64,000 bases of DNA, taken from Paenibacillus radicis (ex Xue et al. 2023) (lineage in GTDB: Bacteria > Bacillota > Bacilli > Paenibacillales > NBRC-103111). Each line of letters begins with the position of its first letter. Positions within the stretch are counted from its first letter, which is position 1. The position numbers and the translations under genes were made by a program. The notes beneath the pieces were generated by a model, which saw only the letters and a list, made by a program, of their open reading frames with translations, ran no database searches and was not told the DNA's origin. The stretch lies in the NCBI RefSeq assembly GCF_024722015.1, contig NZ_JANQBD010000013.1:174694-238693 (forward strand), in the 5' to 3' direction. Shown here in pieces: positions 34,002 to 42,420 of the stretch.

Positions 34002-34206
34002 CGCCTTGCGGCGTCCTGGTGTACGATTTACGTTTGTGCGTTTGGAGGGATGGATGTGGGCTTCCGGCCGCTGTTAAAGTCGTGTTCCTTTGAATGAAAG
34101 GCTTGGAGCGGGATGAACACGAGTTTCAAAGGCGGGTTGCATACCCGAGCAGTCACCGGAGGTGACGACCAGGGCGGACGCTATCGCTCTTCCATCCCAC
34201 ACCCGT
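34002..34206 (+). repeat. Large palindromic repeat element, copy A
   Basis: The left part (GCCTTGCGGCGTCC to GGAGGGATGGATGTGGG) recurs at 47,554. The outer stem is GGATGTGGG (34,052-34,060) with CCCACACCC (34,197-34,205, one mismatch). The inner stem is TCGTGTT (34,080-34,086) with AACACGA (34,116-34,122), framed by CCGCTGTT and CAAAGGCGG. Nested hairpins are CCTTTGAATGAAAGG and GTCACC-GGA-GGTGAC. No ORF explains this. The rest of 34,207-34,600 shows no gene. Confidence 0.65.
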
Positions 34207-34610
34207 TCCCTCTTACGGTTCTACTCTGTACTTTCTGCTGATTCTTCCATATGACATGGCAACTTAGCGAACCCCACGCAATTATCAGGAAAATGTCACG
34301 TTATTTTTCCGAAAAATACCGTTCTAAGCCCTATAACTGGAATTTCTCATGCTAATTCTAAGGATTTTGGCTAATCTCATCCATATCACCTCTATTAGCA
34401 GGGGTTTTTCCAGTTAGCTTGCTTTCAAACGATATCCAGGCCGGATTAACGGGAGGATTTCCATCTATCGTCTTTCTTTCGGCAGCCGTAAGAGTATCCT
34501 GGTTCCTTTACAATGAAAGCAACCTTTAAACATCTGTTCTCGCTCCATGACTTAAGCAATATTAGAATGGGTACCCACTCTTTATCGCTAAAAAGCACTG
34601 AATTTTTACG

Positions 34611-34647
34611 CAAAAAAACGCCGTTCCTTTTCATCAGGAACAACGTC
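34611..34647 (-). terminator. Terminator of the guanidine-regulated ABC transporter operon
   Basis: On the minus strand GACGTTGTTCCT and AGGAACGGCGT pair and are followed by TTTTTTTG (34,618-34,611). Confidence 0.75.
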
Positions 34648-34704
34648 TCTTTTCATTACTTTTCAGCAACTTGCAGGATAATACAACATCATTCGAATTA
34701 ATGA

Positions 34705-35538
34705 TCAATCATGGTCATGCGATTCCCCTATATGTGCGACGATCTGCCTTTTTAGCTTGAGAAATGCCTCTGAATCCCTGCCATCCGGACTGCTTCTTAA
34801 GCCAGCAGGGATTTGCACGGTTTGTTTGATACGCCCTGGATGCGCCTGCATGACATACACCCGCTGCGATAGGAATATCGCTTCCTCGATATCATGTGTA
34901 ATAAACACAACCGTCGTTTTTTCCTTCTCCCACAGGTTCAGCAGCATCTCCTGCATGGAATTTTTCGTCTGTGGGTCCAATGCCCCAAACGGCTCATCCA
35001 TGAGCAGCACCTCAGGATTGTTAGCCAACGCTCTCGCAATCGCCACACGCTGCTTCATCCCGCCTGAAAGCTCCTTCGGAAATGATTTGGCGAACTTCGT
35101 CAGCTGCACCAGCTCCATGAAATGGTCCGCGATTTGCCGCTTTTCGAACAAGGGTATGCCCTTCAGCGTCAGACCAAATTCAATGTTTTGCCGCACAGTC
35201 AGCCATGGGAATAACGTGTACGATTGAAACACCATTCCTCTGTCAACGCCTGGTCCATCGATTTCCTTACCTGAGATATACAACTCACCTGAGCTCGCTT
35301 CCTCCAATCCGGCAAGAATCCGCAATAGCGACGATTTTCCACAGCCGGACGGTCCTACAAAACTGACGAACTCGTTCTCGCGAATATCGAAGGATACCGG
35401 ATCGAGTGCGGTAAAGGCTCCCTTTTTCCCTCCATACACCTTCGTAATTCCTTTAGCTTCAATCTTGATTGGACCCGAGAGACCTATGAGATCGGCTTTT
35501 TCACTTACTTGCATAGCTGCATTTGCGCTTACTATCAT
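34705..35538 (-). CDS. ABC transporter ATP-binding protein (SsuB/TauB/NrtD type)
   Basis: A 277-aa ATPase of the nitrate/sulfonate/taurine class. Walker A is GPSGCGKSSLLR (about 63), the Q-loop is MVFQSYTLFPW (about 102), the signature is LSGGMKQRVAIARAL (about 158), Walker B is VLLMDEPFGALD (about 178) and the H-loop is VVFITHDIEEA (about 212). Three bases separate it from the permease gene. Because the operon starts with a guanidine-I riboswitch, the cargo is more likely guanidine or a related compound than sulfonate or nitrate. Confidence 0.9.
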   Translation of the reverse strand: MIVSANAAMQVSEKADLIGLSGPIKIEAKGITKVYGGKKGAFTALDPVSFDIRENEFVSFVGPSGCGKSSLLRILAGLEEASSGELYISGKEIDGPGVDRGMVFQSYTLFPWLTVRQNIEFGLTLKGIPLFEKRQIADHFMELVQLTKFAKSFPKELSGGMKQRVAIARALANNPEVLLMDEPFGALDPQTKNSMQEMLLNLWEKEKTTVVFITHDIEEAIFLSQRVYVMQAHPGRIKQTVQIPAGLRSSPDGRDSEAFLKLKRQIVAHIGESHDHD

Positions 35539-35541
35539 CTT

Positions 35542-36345
35542 TTAAGCCCTCCCTTCCTGCCAAGGAAAAAAGCGTTTGTGACAAAAGGCAAATACCCGGT
35601 CCGTCACCAATCCAAGCAGCCCGATTATTATAATGCCGACAAATATCATATCTGTGTTCAAAAACCGCTGCGCCTTCATGATCGAAAATCCAAGTCCGCT
35701 GTTCGCCGCAACCAGCTCTGCTACAACCAGGTACGTCCAGGCCCAGCCAATAATCAATCTCAATGTATTCATTAAATCAGGGAGCAATGCAGGAATCAGC
35801 ACCTTCTCAATCACCTGCCAGCGCTTCGCCCCCATCGTGTAGGAAACCTGCAGCAGATCGTTCGAAACCGCCCTTGTATTATCCGCAACCATCAGAATCA
35901 ACTGAAAAAAACAGCCTACAAAAATAACCATAATCTTCGCGCCTTCACCTATACCCGCCCACACCATGATCAGCGGCACGAACGCTGTTGCCGGCATATA
36001 ACGGATAAACTCGGTCGGAGGTACGACAATGGATTCCGCAATCCGAAATGTACCTGCCAATATGCCGAGTGGGATACCAAGCGCACAAGCTAGCAGAAAG
36101 CCCATACCTACACGATATATACTAATCCCTATATGCTCCCAGAAAGCAGGATTAAACAGCTGTGTAAGCAATTGAATCAGAACTTGGTCCGGTGTCGGCA
36201 AAAAGGTGCGTCCCACCACATTCCCATAGCTGAATATACTCCAGATCAATAGCAGCAGGACGAATATGCCCGCTACACCGAACGTATACGCTGAACGGTT
36301 CAGCTCCCCGCGAATTTGAAATAAGCGAAGCCTTCTTTTTTTCAT
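35542..36345 (-). CDS. ABC transporter permease (SsuC/TauC type)
   Basis: A 267-aa inner permease with about six transmembrane segments (from FGVAGIFVLLLLIWSIF at about 23) and the cytoplasmic coupling loop with the conserved pattern VSYTMGAKRWQVIEKVLIPA (about 175-195). It is the second gene of the riboswitch-controlled operon. Its ribosome site is part of the hairpin repeat at 36,353-36,392, so its translation may be set separately from that of the binding protein. Confidence 0.9.
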   Translation of the reverse strand: MKKRRLRLFQIRGELNRSAYTFGVAGIFVLLLLIWSIFSYGNVVGRTFLPTPDQVLIQLLTQLFNPAFWEHIGISIYRVGMGFLLACALGIPLGILAGTFRIAESIVVPPTEFIRYMPATAFVPLIMVWAGIGEGAKIMVIFVGCFFQLILMVADNTRAVSNDLLQVSYTMGAKRWQVIEKVLIPALLPDLMNTLRLIIGWAWTYLVVAELVAANSGLGFSIMKAQRFLNTDMIFVGIIIIGLLGLVTDRVFAFCHKRFFPWQEGRA

Positions 36346-36352
36346 GTGTGTC

Positions 36353-36392
36353 CCTCCTAAGGGTTTCGCTTTAGCGGAACCGACTTCGTAAG
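36353..36392 (-). repeat. Hairpin-plus-ribosome-site repeat, copy 2
   Basis: On the minus strand CTTACGAAG, then GGTTCCGCTAAAGCGAAAC (a hairpin), then CCTTAGGAGG, whose AGGAGG is the ribosome site of the permease gene. It matches copy 1 at 20,038-20,076 nearly base for base outside the loop. Confidence 0.7.
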
Positions 36393-36412
36393 TGTCAGCC
36401 CCGTTTCGCTTC

Positions 36413-37438
36413 CTACTTCCGCTGTTTAACCACAGCTTCTATGAAGCTGCTGTCTATAACCGATTCCAGCTTAGGAATGGACGATAGCATTTCCAGCCCT
36501 TTCAGGAACTCTCCTGTCTTTTGGCCTGTATAAAACAACGATGTATAATCCTCACCTTTTTGAAAAGCTTTCAGATTGTCCTCAGGTGTAAATATTTTCA
36601 CGCTATCAACGCCTTTTTTGTACTCATCCAGCGGAGTTTCTGCCGCCTTAGCCATAATTTTTAAAGATTCCTCCGGATTCTTTTTCCAATAGTCCAACGC
36701 ATCGAACCATGCATTAATAATCTTTTTTACATCCTCGGGACGACCCTTTGTAAATTCTTCTTTAAAAACTAATAAATCAGGTATGAGTCCAGGCGTATCC
36801 TTAGAGGAAAACAGCAGCTTTCCTTTACCTTCTTCAATTGCTTTACTCAAAAATGGCTCCCATAGTATAGCAGCATCCAAATTGCCGGCAATAAAAGCAG
36901 GGCCTGCATCATTCACTGTCATGTTCACATAGTTAACATCCTTTTCCTTCAAGCCCGACTTGCCCAAAGCTGTCAGCATCAACAAATGATCGACGGTACC
37001 GAGCTCAGTTGCCACTTTCTTTCCTTTTAAATCCTGCAAAGACTGAATTCCCGGTTTGACTACAATACCGTCTCCTCCGAATGAATTATCGTTCACCAAT
37101 ACAGCCTTCAGAGGAATATTTTTGCTCGCAGGAGCTAATGTATCGCTTAACGTTTGACTGTTTGCATCGACTTTACCTGTAGCTAATGCGGCTAGTGAAT
37201 CACTGTAGACCGGAAACCATACCAATTCTACATTGACTCCATTTTTCTCAAAGAAGCCTTTTTCCTTGACCAAGTACCAAACAAACCAGCCCGGCCACGG
37301 GCTTAAAGCCAGTTTAACCGGAGCCCCGCTTTTCCCATCTGTAGAAGCTCCCGCTGCGGGTTGATTTGCGTTACATCCGCTTAGAAGAACCGTTCCGACT
37401 AACAACAAACAAGTGATCCACAGTGTGATTTTTCTCAT
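36413..37438 (-). CDS. ABC transporter substrate-binding lipoprotein (NMT1/SsuA-like)
   Basis: A 341-aa lipoprotein with a lipobox LLSGC (about 17-21) followed by an SsuA/NMT1-type periplasmic-binding fold (LALSPWPGWFVWYLVKEKGF near 43, GKVDANSQTLSDTL near 92, AAILWEPFLSKAIEEGKGK near 190). GGGAGGG lies seven bases before the ATG at 37,438. A long open frame upstream is the riboswitch read by chance. The protein heads the transport operon; a guanidine-type ligand is inferred from the riboswitch, not from the binding site. Confidence 0.88.
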   Translation of the reverse strand: MRKITLWITCLLLVGTVLLSGCNANQPAAGASTDGKSGAPVKLALSPWPGWFVWYLVKEKGFFEKNGVNVELVWFPVYSDSLAALATGKVDANSQTLSDTLAPASKNIPLKAVLVNDNSFGGDGIVVKPGIQSLQDLKGKKVATELGTVDHLLMLTALGKSGLKEKDVNYVNMTVNDAGPAFIAGNLDAAILWEPFLSKAIEEGKGKLLFSSKDTPGLIPDLLVFKEEFTKGRPEDVKKIINAWFDALDYWKKNPEESLKIMAKAAETPLDEYKKGVDSVKIFTPEDNLKAFQKGEDYTSLFYTGQKTGEFLKGLEMLSSIPKLESVIDSSFIEAVVKQRK

Positions 37439-37462
37439 CTTTATACCCTCCCGAAATTCGAG

Positions 37463-37600
37463 TAGAAAAAAGCCCGGGAAGATATCAAAGATATCTCTCC
37501 CGGGCTTTTCTCCCTCCGTGTGCACGAAACCATTCGTGTGTCCTCTCTCGGACCAGTCCAACCGATAATAGTTGCGGAACCCTAGAAAACATGTGGTTAT
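37463..37600 (-). promoter_or_regulatory. Guanidine-I (ykkC/yxkD) riboswitch with its terminator
   Basis: On the minus strand the aptamer landmarks appear in order: CTAGGGTTCCG (37,585-37,575), GGACTGGTCCGAGAG (37,558-37,544), ACACACG, and ACGGAGGGAGAAAAGCCCGGG (kept here as the P3 half AAAAGCCCGGG near 37,505). The last segment is shared with a terminator stem, AGCCCGGGAAGATATC with GATATCTCTCCCGGGCT (37,471-37,507), followed by TTTTTTC. Guanidine binding should hold AAGCCCGGG in the aptamer and let transcription continue into the transporter genes. The same logic is known for ykkC class 1. Confidence 0.9.
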
Positions 37601-37612
37601 GCTGTTACCTGT

Positions 37613-37641
37613 ATCATACACGCGGGCTTTTGACATGTCAA
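37613..37641 (-). promoter_or_regulatory. Sigma-A promoter of the riboswitch operon
   Basis: On the minus strand TTGACA (37,641-37,636) and TATGAT (37,618-37,613) are 17 bases apart, a strong promoter placed about 30 bases ahead of the aptamer. Confidence 0.75.
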
Positions 37642-37706
37642 GTAACATTACATAAAACTTAAATAAATACGTTTAATCTCATAAAAGTATTGTAAAACCC
37701 GTTATA

Positions 37707-37727
37707 AATGTTATCATATATAACATT
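37707..37727. promoter_or_regulatory. Palindromic operator upstream of the TetR gene
   Basis: AATGTTAT (37,707-37,714) and ATAACATT (37,720-37,727) flank five bases, and a further related half-site, AACATTTGTTATA, follows. The spacing fits TetR-type autoregulation. Confidence 0.5.
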
Positions 37728-37773
37728 AACTAACATTTGTTATATGCGAAAGAATAGGAGGAGGCATTCTACC

Positions 37774-38382
37774 ATGACCGCAGCAGCTATTAAGACAGCA
37801 GCATTGCATCATTTTGCACGAAACGGTTACGAAGGCACTCCTTTATCCGACATTGCCAAAGAAGTGGGCATCAAGACACCTTCTCTATACGCTCACTTTA
37901 AAAGCAAAGAGGAGCTGTTCATGAAGCTGTTCGAGGATGTCCTCTTAGAGCAGTCGTGCCGGACTCAGCAGCTGATTGATTCGTTAAAGGCGTGCTCGGT
38001 GGAACAAACATTATTTCGAATTTTGCAGGATTCCTGCGACAATTACTTGCTTAGCGAGGAGAAAATTACGTTTATAAAGAGGGTCATGCTGTTTCCGCCC
38101 GCTTTCTTACAAGAGAAAATTCACCAGAAATTTCTTGAAACCGAGCGAGCTCTAACCGATTCACTGCAAATGATTTTCAAAAAAGGGATTCTTGAAGGAA
38201 CTGTCAAAGAAGAGCCTGTCGAGGATTTGATTGCGTCCTATTTATGCTTGATGGACGGAAGCTTTCTACAGTTGTTTTATTATGGTAAAGAGTATTTTGA
38301 GAGCCGTTTGCAGAGCATTTGGCGGATCTACTGGGATGGTATCACCGCCGCTTGTGCTGCTACTCGACCAAACCATTCTTAA
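37774..38382 (+). CDS. TetR/AcrR-family transcriptional regulator
   Basis: A 202-aa TetR-type protein with an N-terminal helix-turn-helix (TAALHHFARNGYEGTPLSDI, then AKEVGIKTPSLYAHFKSKEE) and a helical ligand-binding part (about 55-202). AGGAGGAGG lies nine bases before the ATG at 37,774. It is divergent from the guanidine-regulated operon and converges with liaR, whose end overlaps it by 23 bases. Likely targets are itself and perhaps a neighbouring transport operon. The ligand is unknown. Confidence 0.88.
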   Translation: MTAAAIKTAALHHFARNGYEGTPLSDIAKEVGIKTPSLYAHFKSKEELFMKLFEDVLLEQSCRTQQLIDSLKACSVEQTLFRILQDSCDNYLLSEEKITFIKRVMLFPPAFLQEKIHQKFLETERALTDSLQMIFKKGILEGTVKEEPVEDLIASYLCLMDGSFLQLFYYGKEYFESRLQSIWRIYWDGITAACAATRPNHS

Positions 38383-39016
38383 AAGCGTATATTGCCGCCT
38401 GTGTGCGATCTTCAACACCCAGCTTGGCCAAGATATTGGTCACATGAAATTTGACTGTTTTAATACCAATAAACAACTCGTCCGCAACATCCTGATTCGA
38501 TTTACCGGAAGCGATCAGTCTCAGAACCTCCATCTCACGGTCCGTTAAATCATCATGCGCCGGAGCTACAAGCTTGGGCTGACGGAAGCGGTTCATAATT
38601 TTAGAAGCAACCTGTGACTCCAGGATCGACTGTCCTTTAACTGCAGCGCGGATAGCCGATGCAATTTCTGCCGCGCGTGACGTTTTAAGCAAATAACTGA
38701 AAGCCCCCGCTTCAATAACCGGGTACATTTTTTCATCATCCAAAAAGCTGGTTAACACAATAACCTTACAATCGGGGTACAGCTGAAGCAGACGACGAGT
38801 CGTTTCAATCCCGTCCATCCCTTCCATAACCAAGTCCATTAATACAACATGCGGCTTGTATTCCTGCGCGAGGCGTATGCCATCTGCTCCGTTACTTGCC
38901 TCCCCTACTACCTCAATATCATCTTCAGTGCTCAGTACAGCAGCCAAACCGATCCGTACCATTTCATGGTCATCCACCAGCAGCACTTTAATCGCCGTCT
39001 CGTTCTCCAACTTCAT
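38360..39016 (-). CDS. liaR: LiaR-type NarL/FixJ-family response regulator
   Basis: A 218-aa two-component response regulator. The receiver (about 9-125) has VLLVDDHEMVR with acidic pair DD, the phosphorylated Asp in VLMDLVMEGMDG (about 60) and Lys in YLLKTSR (about 110). The LuxR-type output domain has LTDREMEVLRLIASGKSNQD and FHVTNILAKLGVEDRTQAAI. It overlaps liaS by 29 bases. With liaS and liaF it forms the three-component LiaFSR switch that senses lipid-II-cycle damage in Firmicutes. Likely targets include the PspA/LiaI operon to its right. Confidence 0.9.
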   Translation of the reverse strand: MKLENETAIKVLLVDDHEMVRIGLAAVLSTEDDIEVVGEASNGADGIRLAQEYKPHVVLMDLVMEGMDGIETTRRLLQLYPDCKVIVLTSFLDDEKMYPVIEAGAFSYLLKTSRAAEIASAIRAAVKGQSILESQVASKIMNRFRQPKLVAPAHDDLTDREMEVLRLIASGKSNQDVADELFIGIKTVKFHVTNILAKLGVEDRTQAAIYAFKNGLVE

Positions 39017-40067
39017 CTCCCCCTTTAGTCATAATAGGTACCCGTATATCAATCCGTGTGCCTTTACCCGGAGCCGTAATCAGGTTTAATGATCCACCAA
39101 TCTCATTGACTCGTTCTTTCATGGTGACAATGCCGTAGGATGAGTGTTTTTTAACATCCAGCTCGAAGCCTACACCATCATCGCGGATAAGCAACCGTAT
39201 GGAATCCACAGACGGCTGCAGCAGCTTAACCTCCAGCTTAGTCGCCTTGGAATGGCGAAGCGCATTGGACATGGCCTCTTGCACAATTCGGAATAAATGA
39301 TCCTCAATCCCCTTGGGCAGCTGAATATCTTCTGCGAGCTCCCATGTAATTTCCATTGGTACCTTTGCCGTCAATTCCTGCAGCAGTTCAACCAAACCTT
39401 CCGATAACCGCTTGCCTTCAAGATGAACAGGCCTTAAATGCAGCAGCAACGCACGCATTTCCGACTGCGCTACAGATGCCATTTCCTCAATAAGATGAAT
39501 CTGCCGCTGCGCCTTGTCAAAATCCTTATCGAGCGTCCGGCCGACGGCCGTTGCCGTCATTGAAATTGCGAACAGCTGCTGACTCACAGCATCATGCAGC
39601 TCTCTTGCCAAACGCTGCCGCTCCTCCACAATCGCTGAATATTTGGCTTTTTGCGCTAATTGGGCGTTATTACTGGATAATCGCTGCAGCGATGTTACCT
39701 GCTCTTCCCACTTCTTCGTAATGCCATTAAGCTGTTCACCAAGCCGACCTATCTCGTCCTCGCCCAGATTGGGCACTGTACGGCTCAAATTCCCTTTTTC
39801 CAGAGAAAGCATAGCCTCTCGGAGCAGCTCCAGTCTCCGCCTTATTTTGCTGCTGTACCACAGACCATATGTACCCCCCATTATCACCACGATGACAATA
39901 AGGGTCAGACTTAGCTTTACGCCCTCTTGCCAAGAGTCGAACTGCTTAATATAGCCATTGGAGTGAAGAAAGTACACAATAACGCCAAACAAAACAAGGC
40001 TGAGCCCCATCGACTCACCCATGCTTTGCCATATCATATTGGTCAGACGTTTATCATGCCTTTCCAT
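38988..40067 (-). CDS. liaS: LiaS-type sensor histidine kinase
   Basis: A 359-aa membrane kinase. Two N-terminal membrane helices (about 14-34 and 49-69) enclose a very short outside loop, as in intramembrane-sensing kinases. A HAMP region (about 70-125) leads to the HisKA_3 dimerisation site RQRLARELHDAVSQQLF (His near 158) and an HATPase domain (RIVQEAMSNALRHS, IRDDGVGFEL, YGIVTMKERV). It is the partner of LiaR and, as in Bacillus, is thought to be held off by LiaF in unstressed cells. Confidence 0.9.
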   Translation of the reverse strand: MERHDKRLTNMIWQSMGESMGLSLVLFGVIVYFLHSNGYIKQFDSWQEGVKLSLTLIVIVVIMGGTYGLWYSSKIRRRLELLREAMLSLEKGNLSRTVPNLGEDEIGRLGEQLNGITKKWEEQVTSLQRLSSNNAQLAQKAKYSAIVEERQRLARELHDAVSQQLFAISMTATAVGRTLDKDFDKAQRQIHLIEEMASVAQSEMRALLLHLRPVHLEGKRLSEGLVELLQELTAKVPMEITWELAEDIQLPKGIEDHLFRIVQEAMSNALRHSKATKLEVKLLQPSVDSIRLLIRDDGVGFELDVKKHSSYGIVTMKERVNEIGGSLNLITAPGKGTRIDIRVPIMTKGGDEVGERDGD

Positions 40068-40117
40068 TGACTAAGTACCTCCCGGTTAACCCGCTTGCGG
40101 CTTATAGGCTAAACTAG

Positions 40118-40792
40118 CTACACAATTTTTATATCAATATCTGCGATGATGTAAGAAATCATCAATTTAACTTGATTGTCTGCCGTTTCATAATTGGCTG
40201 ATTGCCATACCGTTTTATTTAAAATGCCTGATTCTTTATTCGGACCGACATCCGATTCACCGAACACTACTGAGGAAACAACGGATACTCCCATATCCTC
40301 AGGTACAATAATATCTACATCAGCAATTACGCCCTGCAGCACGATGGTAGTTTCCCTTTGTTCCGGAATTGCATAGGTCAGATCAATCTGCAGCTCCCCA
40401 ATGACATTCCATATTGAGCTGTTTCTCAGAACCCAGGGTTCCTTGCCCCACTTAATGCTTTCAATAAGACTTTTCTTGACGTAGCTTTCATTGCGATGCA
40501 GCTGCTTGGAGCGTATATAGAAAAATCCGAGGGATATAAGTATGACAGCAATTAGCAGCGAAATGTTACCGCCCATTAAAATAACAGCCCCTATGCCAAT
40601 TAAAACATAACCTTTACGCGGCGAGGCTGAACGAAGTTTATTAATACCAACAAAAATGAGCACAAGAGCCAGCACGGTAAAAAAGCCCCAATGATTGTTC
40701 GCAAGCAAGAATACGCCTACTCCTATCAAAATGAGCGCCACATTGCGGTTGTGGTTTCGATTACGGTTACGGTTTCCATAAAAATTTTTCAT
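40118..40792 (-). CDS. liaF: LiaF-type negative regulator of the Lia system
   Basis: A 224-aa membrane protein. An asparagine/arginine-rich N-terminus (YGNRNRNRNHNRN) is followed by about four membrane segments (about 17-90) and a C-terminal LiaF domain (about 120-224: SSIWNVIGELQIDLTYAIPE, IVLQGVIADVDIIVPEDMGV). AAGGAGG is eight bases before the ATG at 40,792. LiaF inhibits LiaS. It heads the liaFSR operon. A palindromic element and a terminator separate it from the PspA operon. Confidence 0.88.
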   Translation of the reverse strand: MKNFYGNRNRNRNHNRNVALILIGVGVFLLANNHWGFFTVLALVLIFVGINKLRSASPRKGYVLIGIGAVILMGGNISLLIAVILISLGFFYIRSKQLHRNESYVKKSLIESIKWGKEPWVLRNSSIWNVIGELQIDLTYAIPEQRETTIVLQGVIADVDIIVPEDMGVSVVSSVVFGESDVGPNKESGILNKTVWQSANYETADNQVKLMISYIIADIDIKIV

Positions 40793-40883
40793 CCGTGCTG
40801 CCTCCTTTCTTGTGCGAATTCTTGTTGGTATGCTGGAAGATTGTTTGAAGGGACATTTATTCATCCAATAAGTTACTCCGGGA

Positions 40884-40989
40884 AAGGGATGACACTCCAC
40901 CGCTGTTGAAATCCAAGTTGCCTATTAATTGACCTTGCGGTAGCAACTTGATTTCAAAGGCGGCCGTAAACTTTCCGTATCATTCCCTT
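40884..40989 (+). repeat. Large palindromic repeat element, copy B
   Basis: The outer stem is AAGGGATGA (40,884-40,892) with TCATTCCCTT (40,980-40,989, one bulge). The inner stem is TTGAAATCCAAGTTGC (40,906-40,921) with GCAACTTGATTTCAA (40,943-40,957, one bulge), framed by CCGCTG and AGGCGG. It shares this frame with copies A and D but not the arm sequence. It lies about 90 bases upstream of the liaF start. Confidence 0.7.
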
Positions 40990-41067
40990 ATCCCTCCATA
41001 ACCACCGGATGAATAATTAAACTTCACAACATTTTCCAGGAAATTTATATAAATAGTAATTAGAGAG

Positions 41068-41104
41068 AAAAGCCATAGCGGCGAAGAATCGGCCCTATGG
41101 CTTT
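41068..41104 (-). terminator. Terminator after the PspA/LiaH operon
   Basis: AAAGCCATAG (41,069-41,078) pairs with CTATGGCTTT (41,095-41,104); on the minus strand it is followed by TTTTCTCTCT. It separates the PspA operon from liaFSR. Confidence 0.75.
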
Positions 41105-41193
41105 AAGCCCTAACTAGCATATCACAATTTGAATCTTCCTCAAAGAGGATTTTCCCTCTCCCAAATGAGACTGTATTCTAGGCGAGCTGCTTA

Positions 41194-41898
41194 TTATTGC
41201 GATTTCTCAGCACTCATTTTCTCCTTCAGCAATTGCAATTGATCATCGACCTTTTGCTGCTTCGCTGCGTCAGCTGCTTGGTAAGTAGTTGTGCCTGCAT
41301 AACCGCCTGTCGGATAGCCACTTACATAAGGTTTACCGGCAATTTCAGCTTCAACCTCAAGCGTCACAATTTTTTCCTCCATACGACGGAAGCCTTTAGC
41401 CGCGTTGCCGCCTTCGATAACATTGCTTGCTGTCACCTCAGCCATTTGGCGCTTTGCTCTTGCCAATTGTGCACGAGAGATAAGCTCGCTGCGCTTATTG
41501 CGCATTTGATAGAATGCATCCTTCATCTCATGCAGCTGTTGAACCAATCCTTCAGCTTGCAGTTTGGATTGCTCATGCGATTCCGCATACTCAGAGATTT
41601 TGGCTTCGTAATAAAGCTTCTGCTCTAATGCTTGACGTGCGGTAGCCTCTTGTCCATTCTTCAACGCTTCCTTCGCTTGCTCCTCACGTTGTCCAGTCAG
41701 ACGAATCGCTTCTTCAAGACGCTCCTTCACCTTGCGCTCATTAGCAATTTGACGGGCAACTGTAACTTCCGCTTGCGCAATTTCTTCCTCCATGTCACGC
41801 AAATATTGATTCAGCATTACGATAGGATCCTCAACTTTATCCAATACCTCGTGAATAGATGCTTTCGTCATATCTTTAATTCTGGAAAATACGCCCAT
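41194..41898 (-). CDS. PspA/IM30-family membrane-stress protein (LiaH-like)
   Basis: A 234-aa coiled-coil protein that forms rings on the inner membrane and protects it under stress. The amphipathic N-terminus (GVFSRIKDMTKASIHEVLDK) is followed by long coiled-coil helices (about 25-180) with the PspA pattern DPIVMLNQYLRDMEEEIAQA. It is the last gene of the operon, three bases after the PspC gene. B. subtilis LiaH is the closest known analogue. A short glycine- and tyrosine-rich segment (PTGGYAGTTTYQAA) precedes the last helix. Confidence 0.9.
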   Translation of the reverse strand: MGVFSRIKDMTKASIHEVLDKVEDPIVMLNQYLRDMEEEIAQAEVTVARQIANERKVKERLEEAIRLTGQREEQAKEALKNGQEATARQALEQKLYYEAKISEYAESHEQSKLQAEGLVQQLHEMKDAFYQMRNKRSELISRAQLARAKRQMAEVTASNVIEGGNAAKGFRRMEEKIVTLEVEAEIAGKPYVSGYPTGGYAGTTTYQAADAAKQQKVDDQLQLLKEKMSAEKSQ

Positions 41899-41901
41899 GG
41901 T

Positions 41902-42420
41902 TTACACTTCTCCTTTTGTTTGTTGGTTTTTTTCATAACTAGCCACTTTTGCGCGCAGCTCTTCTATTTCTCTCCACATGGCTTTCTTCTCAATGTCTTT
42001 CATTTTATCGTCAAAATCAGTTCCGGCTTGTCCTTGTCCTTGCTGTCCTTCAAATGGATTATATTGCGCCTCATATTCGCGGCGATCTCCATATTGGTAT
42101 TTGTTAGAGCCACAGTGACGCTTTTTACCGCCGCCCCACTGTTTTCCCCATTGCTGCCATGCTGCATCACCATTCCATCCGCCTTGCCCATGACCTCCTT
42201 CGAAGCCGTAGCCCGGACCAAAGGGACCTCCTGCAAAAGGTTCTTTTGGAATAACAATTACTGCCAAGAAGTACAAAGGAATAACAACGCCTCCGGAGAA
42301 GAATGCCGTAATTACCAGCAGCAAACGAATCCAAGTAGAATCGATGCCAAACACCTCGGCCAAGCCGCCACTTAGGCCGGTTATCATACGGTCACTGCGT
42401 GAACGGTATAACTTCTTCAT
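41902..42420 (-). CDS. PspC-domain membrane protein
   Basis: A 172-aa protein. The PspC domain (LYRSRSDRMITGLSGGLAEV, then two membrane helices about 30-60: LLLVITAFFSGGVVIPLYFL) is followed by a glycine/tryptophan-rich linker (FGPGYGFEGGHGQGGWN) and a charged helix (about 130-165). In enteric bacteria PspC senses membrane stress and controls PspA. Its ATG shares one base with the stop codon of the preceding pspA-like gene (TAATG), and pspA paralogue two follows after three bases, so the three are made together. Confidence 0.88.
   Translation of the reverse strand: MKKLYRSRSDRMITGLSGGLAEVFGIDSTWIRLLLVITAFFSGGVVIPLYFLAVIVIPKEPFAGGPFGPGYGFEGGHGQGGWNGDAAWQQWGKQWGGGKKRHCGSNKYQYGDRREYEAQYNPFEGQQGQGQAGTDFDDKMKDIEKKAMWREIEELRAKVASYEKNQQTKGEV

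Noticed and set aside
34705..37438. Taurine or alkanesulfonate transporter ssuABC
   Set aside because: Homology class fits, but no sulfonatase gene is adjacent and the operon is led by a guanidine-I riboswitch, so the gene symbols were not assigned.
37439..37648. N-terminal extension of the transporter lipoprotein
   Set aside because: This open frame is the guanidine-I riboswitch; the lipobox and the ribosome site place the start at 37,438.
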